Assembly: GCA_015501055.1 (NCBI GenBank)
Contig: JADNYV010000024.1
Span: 248,001-312,000 of the forward strand
DNA: 64,000 bases
From: Mucidula mucida
Lineage: Eukaryota > Basidiomycota > Agaricomycetes > Agaricales > Physalacriaceae
Reading direction: 5' to 3'
Below the pieces are notes generated by a model. The model was not told where the DNA came from. It saw only the letters and a list, made by a program, of their open reading frames with translations, and did no database searches. The number at the start of each line of letters is the position of its first letter. Within the stretch, counting starts at the first letter, position 1. A program made the translations under genes and the position numbers. Below are positions 12,141 through 21,555 of the stretch, in pieces.

Positions 12141-14646
12141 TTATATCATCTCCAGGACAGTATGATATTCAGTCCTGTTCAGATACGTCTCCTTGAAGTG
12201 GGAAGACACTGGATCTATTGCGCTTCTCATAGCTGACAACACAGCACTCGCAGTCTTCTGCAGACTCCATATACTGACCACCTTGACGCGGCGGTTCAAG
12301 TTGACCTGCGACACATGATACGCTAGGGCATCGTACATCTATGAATAAGTCAGCCAAGGAAATATTACGATGAGAAGCTAAAGACTAGCCTTTACAGCCA
12401 TTTCATCCATCAGGCCACCTTGGCGGCAACGTGTGTCAGTATATACAGATCAAGTCGGGTATTACGAAGAAACTCACAATCCCAGAGCTAAACGAAAACA
12501 ACAAAGTGAGTGCTTCATCAGCGAGGCAAATAACAATTACGCACATTCCACGACCCATCAAAGTCATCTATATGCTTGACGATGCGACAATGGATGGGTA
12601 CAAGAGTTCGATTGGCACTAGTACAAATCAGTAGAGGGAAACTCACACGAGAAGAGAGCTAAATTTACTTCATGAACGCAACAATAGGCCTGACGAAAGC
12701 ATTGTTGACATAAGACAAGTCATTCGTGAAGATTGGCAGAGCCGCCTTGATATCCCTAAACCGCAAGTCCATGTCAATAGTGACCTTCTGCATCGGGTCA
12801 GCGTTGATTTCCTCCGGCGGGCTCAGAGGTGGCTTGGCAAGGGCGCGTTGGCCAGGGATCCGATCCAATACAGGATTGCCGAGCGACGTCGTAATGCGGT
12901 CGGCGATCTCTTCAAGAATGACATTCAATTGCAGGCTGTCATCCGGGTCTTTGGGGAATTTGATATCCAGAACAGCATCGACCTTTCCAGAGGTAATCCA
13001 AGAGATCGGCCCCTCGTTCGAGGTCGAGGAACGCTGCAGGTGGTCAATACTTACACCGTCGATACGAATGCGAGACTGTGCAGTGATCAATATCAGTGCT
13101 TCAGTGTGCAGTGTAGAAAACTAACCATTCTGGCCCAGTCGCCATCCTGCAGATCCATCTCCGTAGTCCGCCCAATACTCTGTGGTTTGTGTAGACTCAA
13201 TAAGCAACCATCGAATTGTCCAACCACATTCTCGGCACACAAAAAGTCGTAGAACATCCAGCGCTTGCGGAACGTGCGGATGTCCGCACGGAATATGGAA
13301 GCTGTATAAGGTCGGAAATCACCAGGCTGGTAGACGGTGATGAGGACATCTTCAACCTGGAGTGACTCGAGATCGAAATCGCCAGGCTGTGCCTTGTGTC
13401 GGAAATCAGCGGGATCGTACGGGTTATCAGGGTCCCAAGTGATTGACCGACGATCTAGAGACAAATTCGTCAATTTGAACGTCTTCATTCGATGAATTGA
13501 ACTTTGTTACCAAGTACGCCACGAACACCCTTGATTACTGCGTCTTCTATTAATCCGTGCCCGTCGAGCCATCTCCAAAGCGATAGTGTGACATCGATAG
13601 AACCAATAGTCAGGTCAAATTGCGAAACGTTCATATCATCCTCTGCGACATCCTCATCTTCTTCGATGCGATAGTTCGCAGGATGGTTACTGACGTCGTA
13701 GCCGACAGCAGAAACATGATCGCGGGTTTGTGAACGCGGAGTAGAGGAAGGTCGTCGCGAAACGTAGACGTTCTTGAAGGAGATTCTAAAGTCTTTCCAT
13801 TTGGGTACAATGGCAGACTCGAAGATGACTGTGACGCCTGTCTCCGAGGTAAGGTAATTACTCGCGGCGCGGGCAACGAGATCTATACAGAGTCAGTGAG
13901 GAATTGAAGTGATACGAAGAAACTTGCGTTGCAAGCCCAATCCATTCGCGATAGCAAAAACGACAGAAAAGAATGTTGTTCTGGAGACCTGTAAGCACGG
14001 ATATGGCGCTGAGCGAGTGCAATACACACGTCCCAACCAATATCCAAAGCGTCTGGCTCATCAAGAACATTGATACAAACGCAGAGATATCATCCGAATT
14101 GAACTTGCGGAAAGACTTGATTGTGAACCATTTGAAGCGCACACTCGTCCGTTGCCAGAAGCCGTTGGCTACGTTGAGAAAGTCATCTCGCGTCGGTCGA
14201 TGAAGATGAGGAAGGGAAGCAGCCAGCTGGCGGAAAAAGCGTGAATAGTTGTTAAAGTTGTATGCTTGTGGCGTGGAAGGTGTCTCCTGTACAGGACGAG
14301 GAGCGGGATCCGGCGTCGTTTGCAAGGGGTCATCAGGCGGTATAGGAGGTGGCGGGGGTTGTTCTGGAGGGGTAGTTGGACGGGCAGACTCATGAACATC
14401 TTCGCTTTGCAAGTCGGGAGGCTCAGTCGGAGGAACGACTTGATTCCGTCGTTTCCAGCGCGCGCCGTTCCCATTCAACGTCGGCGATAGATGGAATGCC
14501 CGAGTGTTGACTGCAGCTAATACCCTCCGATGCAATAATGTCGTGTGCGGGTATTGGCGCGTATGGAAAAAGTTGCGGATAATAGCATAGCGGTCGGAAT
14601 TTGCTCGTGCGCACCGGGTCAGACGTCCGATAGAGGCCAGCGACAT
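12141..14646 (-). CDS. MDM31: Mdm31/Mdm32-family mitochondrial inner-membrane protein
   Basis: Mdm31 family proteins of the inner mitochondrial membrane keep mitochondrial shape, nucleoid number and lipid homeostasis. Start ATG 14646 gives MSLASIGRLTRCARANSDRY, a basic, Arg-rich presequence, then a Pro-rich linker and the first membrane segment (SMFLMSQTLWILVGT). The core shows YLTSETGVTVIFESAIVPKW, RSITWDPDNPYDPADFRHKA, VEDVLITVYQPGDFRPYTAS, FYDFLCAENVVGQFDG and HKPQSIGRTTEMDLQDGDWA. The end is GLMDEMAVKMYDALAYHVSQ and VVSIWSLQKTASAVLSAMRS. Nine exons join without any frame break. Two introns are GC-AG: 13927-13883 (donor GCAAGT) and 12389-12339 (donor GCTAGT). Exon 7 is only 10 nt (12487-12478). 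The gene is divergent from the methyltransferase gene with about 115 bases between starts. It could be the Mdm32 paralogue. Confidence 0.88.
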
Positions 14647-14761
14647 GACGCCCCCCTCGGCGTTGTCGTGGTCGGAGGAGATGAACGGTAGCACATCGTG
14701 ACATCACACCTTCTGAGCATGGACCTGTCAGCTTCTTCGTCTCTCCTTGCCTACGACGACC

Positions 14762-16372
14762 ATGATTCCCGATAGTATACTGCAAGTCGGCTATAACCTG
14801 CTGGACAGGGTGCGCCCGCTTTTGTGCGCGACAGGAGTTTGAATTGACGAGTAATGAGCAGGGCTTGGTACCAGATTTCGTCTTGCGACGCGCTATTCGG
14901 GCTCTATTGCGCCAGAGATTGCGTGAAATAGACTTGGGATCGTTCGAGGCCAACCATGCCGCGAAAATGAAGTGGATCGAGGAGGTCCGCGCGCGTACCA
15001 CTATTGCTGACGTTCCCGAAAAGGCCAATGAGCAGCACTACGAGGTGTGTTGTTGCTCGTCGTTGACGTGTCACGACTCGTCCTGATTACTCTGCACTGC
15101 CAGGTCTCCACCAAGTTCATGTTATCGACGTTGGGTCCTTGCGCCAAGTACTCTTCGTGTCTTTACCCAACAGGCAAGGAAACACTGGCAGAGGCTGAGG
15201 TTCTCATGTTCGAAAGCTACTGCGAAAAGGCTAGCCTACGCGATGGCATGACCATACTCGACCTTGGCTGTGGTATGTGTTCTATAATGCGAGAGATTGG
15301 CCTAACACGTACGGTTCATAAGGTTGGGGAAGCTTAAGCCTCTACTTGGCGAGCGTAAGTCCTCTCAACGAGATAGATAATACCCTTATTCCTTCTTGGA
15401 TCAGAAATATCCCAACTCGAAAGTCACAGGCCTCTCCAATTCTGCAACCCAAAAGGCCTACATCGATTCTACCGCGAAGGAACGCCAATTGTCCAATCTC
15501 GAGGCGTGTCACCTCTTCGCGTCATATCACAGCATACTGAACATCTCCAGATCATCACGGATGACGTTAACACCTTTGACTTTGCTGGTTCTCAACAGTA
15601 AGTCCCTTTCACCAAACACCTCGTTGTTGTTCCAACACTTGCGCTACTTAGCTTCGACCGCATCCTGTCCATCGAAATGTTCGAGCACATGAAGAATTAC
15701 CAAGTCCTCCTCCACAAAGTATCAACATGGCTACGTCCCACCACCGCCGAGAACCCAGAGGACGCGCTCCTCTTCGTGCACATCTTCTGCCATCGCATCA
15801 CGCCTTATCACTTTGAAGAAGGCGACGGCTGGATGGCGCGCAACTTCTTCTCGGGCGGTACCATGCCTTCTCATGATTTACTGGTCAGTACACTGCCTCC
15901 CGTGGATTGGACATGTAATAATACAGCCGCCGAGTAGCTCTACTTCCAAACCGACTTGACCCTCATACGAAGCTGGTACCTTTCCGGAAAGCACTACTCC
16001 CGTACACTCGAGGATTGGCTGAAAGTGCAAGACCGCAACAACAAAGGTATCACAATGCCACAAACCACTTGAGCCCGCGACTAAAAACGTTTCAGCTGGA
16101 CTGAAAGAACTGCATGACGATGCCATCGTGAACGGGAAGGACCCTGTTGAAGCGACCAAGGCATTCTATCGGTGTGTATTATCAGTATAATAGAGAACTG
16201 ATACTGAACGACACCCGTGCGCAGATTCAGAGTTTTCTACATGGCCTGCTCAGAGTTGTTCAACTATAATAATGGGGAAGAGTACGTTCATTCGTTCTCA
16301 CAGAGGATCAAGTCAGCTCATGAGTATCTTTTTAGGTGGGGTGTAGGGCATTATCTCTTCAAGAGGAAATAG
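14762..16372 (+). CDS. SAM-dependent methyltransferase, cyclopropane-fatty-acid-synthase / coclaurine N-methyltransferase-like
   Basis: A CMAS/CFA-fold methyltransferase. Eleven exons join in frame: 14762-14809, 14862-15044, 15104-15272, 15323-15354, 15405-15503, 15551-15597, 15652-15883, 15938-16046, 16096-16171, 16225-16281 and 16336-16372. The protein (about 350 residues) shows KANEQHYEVSTKFML, SSCLYPTGKETLAEAE, the SAM-binding motif ILDLGCGWGSLSLYLA, FDRILSIEMFEHMKNY, LFVHIFCHRITPYHFEEGDG and the end WGVGHYLFKRK. The layout fits the shorter fungal homologues related to plant coclaurine N-methyltransferase rather than the long membrane CFA enzymes, so the acceptor may be an amine rather than a lipid; that is inference. 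The intron at 15504-15550 must use a GC donor (GCGTGT) to keep the conserved frame. No frame break was seen. Confidence 0.85.
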
Positions 16373-16403
16373 AGTAGATTAATTTATCAAGTCAACCAAA
16401 TTA

Positions 16404-19400
16404 TCATTCCTGTCGGACAGGAGTACTTCCTCCAGTTGCTTCTGCCCTTTGCGCTGCGGCCTGGGCACGCATTTTCGCCTTTGCAGTTGCCTCTTCCCTT
16501 CGCGCTATTGCCTGTGCCTTGGCCTCCTCCTTTGCCGATTTTTGCGCATTCCTCGCCTTCTTCCTTTCCTTCTTCCCCTCCTTCCGAATTCGTAGTCTTT
16601 CCCTCTTCGCTTCCCGGTTACTCTTCTGCAAACCCCATGTCTGAGAACGAGAGTCAGTCATGTTGTACACCAGACAGAGAGACCAAAATTTACCGAGTAG
16701 CCTTTCCTGATTCTCTTTGAAATTCGCAGAATGAACGTATGGGTCAAGAGAGGCTCCTGTGAGCCAGTGAGCATAAGACAACCCCAACGTCATAAGTGTA
16801 CATACCGAAAGAGGCGAGTAACGCAGCCGGGCTAGCATCAAACTGCCTTCTTCTCGAGCGACCCACTTGAGCGTCTCATGCGGCGGCAAAACCTCAAGAC
16901 CATCCGCGTTAGCCTCTGGCTCCAAGTATCGGCCATTTTTCGTGAACCGCACCCGCGGATTAGCTCTCAACGCTTTTTCAAGACATCGAATCTGTTGGTC
17001 CGAACACCCACTCCGATGCCAATCCGCAAAGAAAACGGTGGGATTTTGCCTGGCAATCCGGAATTTAGCATTAAATGACCAACTTCGATGCCGAGTCCAT
17101 TTACCTTCTATTACGACCTATTTGCTCCACGAAACGACCCATGATGATGACCTTAGCCTGCTCTGGATTAAGCCCCGGCGGTTTGATGAGGGGCGTCAAT
17201 ACGTCGTCTGCACTGAATGCCCATAGCGGTGCGCTATGCATGTAGCAGGAGAGACCGAAGGAACCTTGTCAAGGATATGGTTAGAATGTCAGGAATCAAG
17301 CAGCGATAACCTACTATCGGGCTTTTCATGCATTGTCACAACCAGATGTCCCGCGTTGAGTATGTCGACGACAAGAGTTTTGTCGCCACATTCCCACCAG
17401 CGCATCTTATTTGTTCCTGTCAGTTGTTGCACTAGATGAGCAGCTCTTTCTGCGAGGAATGCGTGAGCTCGAGAGACATTGAACAAAAAGAAAACTGACT
17501 GGCTTTGGATTTGACGGGAGACGCGTCTCGGTGACTACATTTGGCGACGACTCTAATCAAAGAGTTAGCGTGGGCGTAAACGACGAAGACGAGAACTCAC
17601 TCGGCTTTTGCTCTAGGACCGTTTGTCCCAACGCCGGTGGTTCTGGAGGCGTGTCTACGGAGATATTCGCCACCTTCTTCTCGTTGTCGGCCCACTTCCC
17701 CTTGTTGCGAATAATTGCCTCCGTATTGTAATCCTTCTCAACCTTCTTCTCCTGCCGTTTGTAATCATTGGTCAGCTCCTGCTCCTCCTGCTCCTCCGAC
17801 TTCGCGAAATTCAGACTTTCAGTTGTCTCTTCTTCGACGGGAGGCGATGAACCATCATCCCATCCCGCGAGCGTCATCACATTCGATGAATCTGGATCAA
17901 CAACTTGAATGATCTTACAGTCTCTGGTATTCGCGCGTCGAATGCGAGCCAAATGCTATGACCAGAAATCATTACAGTGACCCAGCAGCGGAGAGGAGAA
18001 ACGTACATAGCTCATTGTGTGAGTTATGGGACGAACGATGATAAGACAATCACAATTAATACTATTATGGCGCTTCCAGGTCGCACTCCAATTGTCTGCA
18101 CCGAGTGAGAGACGACTTTTGCAAAGAAATGACGACTCACCACGAGGAACGAATACAATTTGGGGCGCAACCTTTCGGAGGTGCTCAATAACCCTAGAAG
18201 AATCGCCAAGTACGGTATCGTAAGATTTGGCACGAAACACTTTTTGAAGAGCTTGACACTCGTTCAAATCTTTACAATACACAATGGTCGTCTTTCGTCG
18301 CGAAATCTGTTCCCAGGTTTTCAGAATCTGGTCACATACATCAGTCGGCAGGACGTCAGTCATTTCTGCGCTCCGGACGTGAATTCTGGTCATCCACGGT
18401 GAGGCAGGTATTGATGAATTCTCCCTTGTCATGTCGATTATACTGTCAACAGATTGATCTATGGGCACACTCAGATCAACACTGAGGAGTAGTTGAAAGT
18501 TATTCTACCTTCTATGGTGACGTTTGGATCCATCTTGGCCAGACTGTGAAGGCTGACAAGCCAGGGAAGGAAGAGTCCACAACTTGAATGATGTGGCACA
18601 ACTGGGATCGGGTCAACTCGAGCTATGAGTACAGGTAAATAGGAATATTGCGTCGATGATAAGGAAACTTACACGCTCAAAGAAAGCGGCTTCATTGTTA
18701 TCAACAACCCAAGGACTAGCCAAAACCATAGAGGTGATTCGATTCACAAGTTTCAGGGAAGGCCACTGGTCTATCTCAAATGAGCATCACTTGCGATACA
18801 AACATTGCAACTCACCATGACACGCAAGTAGAATCCCCTCTGGATGGGGAGTGTTTGAATCAAAATGAATGATTCATGTCCCCTTGCGTCGAATGCTGCC
18901 TGCAGGGCCTGGCAATGGTCTAGATCGAAGCAAAATACCACAGTGGACCTGTCTGCACTCGGCGGTCGCTTTTCCCATGCCGTCACGATTTGATTGCATA
19001 CTTCCGGTGACAATAAAGCAGGAGAGGCGCGAGGTGGCTTCTCTTCGCTTCTTGTTGTTGCACCAGGCACGTTGATTGTGGTAAATCGCAATACGGCCTC
19101 ACTACATGAGGCAGAGGCATGAGCGGGCTGACGCGTAAAATAAAGTACTCAATCTCACAGATCCTGGAGTTCGTCGAGGGCAGAGTGATTATGAAAAATG
19201 TCCCAGTCAGCATACTTGTCGATGGCTAGCTTGTTATCGAGTCCGGTCGTGAGGCCCAGAGTCCTGAAAGTTTTCGTAGCTCGCATCAAGTCGTGCCACC
19301 TGTATTCTGTTTAGCGGGTAGATTATGGAGATGGGACAGTACACACGCACAATGATTTCTCGACGTCATCTGTGCCATATAACACGACGCGCTCGCCATA

Positions 19401-19894
19401 CCGCGCTTTATGGGCGCAAAAGGCATCGAATGAACCGAGACGTCTATGAACGGACGCGTTGAGAACGAGGAAATGCGCAAAAACGCGACAAACCGACATC
19501 AAAAGGCCACCCGGAGCGTGTCTGCAGAGCTCATCCAGCGGGCGAATTCGCCACGAGCGAACGGCAGCCTTTTGAAGAGCTGTGTCGACTTCGTTAAGGC
19601 TCTTCGTCGACGTTAAAACAGTAATTTGATCCTCCCAAAGACCATTTTCGGCTTCTTGAGGAGCAGTGAGTGTGTCAAAACAGGCAGCATCTTGTGCGAC
19701 GGGTCATAATTGAGGAGCGACCGTCCTGCAGTTCCTTTGGCGAGTTCGGCAAGGCATAGTTGTACGGCGTCGAGTTGACCACGGTTGAGCTTCAGCCGTT
19801 TAGTGGGCGAAAACACCTGCGGTAGCCGAAGCATATGCTGGCCATTGACAGAAATTTCTTTGCCCAAAACAGACGCCATCAAAAGGGTTCCCAC
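16404..19894 (-). CDS. IRC3-like SF2 helicase derivative with two degenerate helicase-C units
   Basis: Many short exons on the minus strand join into a protein that resembles the mitochondrial IRC3 type of DEAD/DEAH-box helicase but has lost the ATPase motifs. The N-terminus (19894-19350) has an R-x2-Q-like start (LNRGQLDAVQLCLAELAKG) with no GKT Walker A and no DEAH. Next comes RFTTINVPGA, which mimics the IRC3 motif before domain 2. The first helicase-C-like unit has STVVFCFDLDHCQALQAAF and LCHIIQVVDSSFPGLSAF. A second unit (18468-17560) repeats it: TTIVYCKDLNECQALQKVF, NCDCLIIVRPITHTMSY, RDCKIIQVVDPDSS. The QxxGRxxR motif VI is missing in both. The C-terminus has HLVQQLTGTNKMRWWECGDK, ETLKWVAREEGSLMLARLRY and a Lys/Arg/Ala-rich coiled tail. 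One-base frame breaks lie near 19701-19703 and 18546-18548. It may be a pseudo-helicase or a decaying gene. Confidence 0.5.
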
Positions 19895-19984
19895 GATCTA
19901 CAAGACAGAAAAGTTCATATTCAAAACTCAATACGCTACAGTAAGATAACCCGTATATAAAAGTAATAAATTCTTCTCAACAAA

Positions 19985-21106
19985 TCAGCGCTCTTCCAAG
20001 TTGTTGAGAAGACGGAGAATATTGATGACTTGAGGGTCAAGTCAGCAAGTAGTTATCTTCAGGACTCAGAGAACTCACAGAGATTGATAAAGTCGAGGTA
20101 CAGACTGATGGAACCCAAGATAAACTCGTCCGGGGACAGCCTCTTGTTGATGAGATGCGTATCGTAGACGATATAGCCACTGAAGATCAGGCAGCCGCCG
20201 ATGGCCATAATCAGGTCCATGGTCTTTCCGAAGGGTATGAAGATCCCAACAAGGCCAGTCATTACTAAAGCCAGGTAAGACGGAGAACTTCAGAGAAAAA
20301 TATACTTACCTAAAGCAATGAGACCGGCGAACAGGAAAGGACCCAGGCCATCGAAATCATACTTTGACTGGAACGTGAACAGCGTCAAGCCGATGAAGAC
20401 ACCAATTGTGATGAATAGCGCCTGCAAGACAATGGCGTTGTCATAAAAGGCAACAACCACACCAAGGGTGAAGGCTTCGAGGAGAGTGAAGGTTGAAAGG
20501 AGTACGAGGTTCAACGGATGACTGTGGCGCTTCCAGAACAAAACACCAAGGTTGATAAGCGTGAGGAAGGTTGGTACATAGAAAGCCCAGTGCTGTTGAG
20601 GGGTTAGCTCATATCTAGGTTAGAAATCAAGATCTTACTGTGTCTGAACCCACACAATCGTGTCAAAGGATTGAGATAACACTCCAGAGACGATAGTAGT
20701 AGCAACCTATGGACAGTCATCATGCAGAAGATAGACAATATCGTAGAAATCCTACAATCTGACACACTGCGCAATCAGCCGCGTCAGCAGTGGAATCACA
20801 GTGTTGAATCGAACGGACTTACGAAGAATAGAATAGACTTTGCGCACAAATGCCTTCCGGATCTCTGGTGCGCTCTCAGAGACGCTCACTCCGTACTGAA
20901 TAGCCCAGTATCAGCGCGAGCTGCGGACATAATCAGGATGAACCGACCTTGAAGTCATCCGGTAAATCACCAAACTCCGGCTGGTCATGATATGCTCCAG
21001 CACTACTACTGTTGCCTAACAGAGGCTCTCTGGCAGAGTCGGAATTGGGTTTCGGCGAAGACGACGAAGCGCCGTAGGAAGGAGGCGGGACTGGATATTG
21101 GCTCAT
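19985..21106 (-). CDS. Bax inhibitor-1 / TMBIM family membrane protein
   Basis: A multi-pass ER or vacuolar membrane protein of the BI-1/Lifeguard family (yeast Bxi1), with roles in calcium leak, cell-death control and the unfolded-protein response. Start ATG 21106 gives a Pro/Ser-rich cytosolic head (MSQYPVPPPSYGASSSSPKP) and GDLPDDFKYGVSVSESAPEI. Membrane segments include VATTIVSGVLSQSF, WAFYVPTFLTLINLGVLFW, HPLNLVLLSTFTLLEAFTLG, ALFITIGVFIGLTLFTFQSK and MAIGGCLIFSGYIVYDTHLI. The C-terminus ISLYLDFINLFINILRLLNN and EER is the family signature. Exons: 21106-20948, 20895-20823, an 11-nt exon 20766-20756, 20706-20639, one from 20592, and two more to the stop. At the 20639/20592 junction the phases differ by one, as if one G were missing before the donor GTAAG. 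Confidence 0.88.
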
Positions 21107-21555
21107 GATGACTGTGCAAAAGAGACCGCAATCGACAGCCGAAATGATGTAATGCTAAGCGTAACGTCACGTCCAGTAACCTCCAGTAACGTTCAAAATC
21201 ATTCCGATTACTTGGAGGGCCACCTAGAGACAAGGAAACTCCTACTTGTATAATTGCATCAGGATCGACGAGCGGCGAATAGTAAGGAGATGATAGGTGG
21301 TATGCGCTGATGCACATGTAGGACTGGACGCTATATTGCAAAGTATGACCGATATCTCATTGAAGCAGGCAGCTAGAAATAATGACAATTATACAACACA
21401 TTAACATACAGAGCGTATAACTGGGAAGGTTCAAGAGGTAAGATATCATGCAGCATTGAAGTATAAGCTGAGGAGCTGCAGATGAGATCAGCATACGCCA
21501 TTCCCAGACGAAATAAGCCATACCACAGGTAAACGTAGTAGACTACCGATCGCGC
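21107..21555. other. Intergenic region upstream of the BI-1 gene
   Basis: About 450 bases that hold the BI-1 promoter and the 3' UTR of the next minus-strand gene. No other feature seen. Confidence 0.5.
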
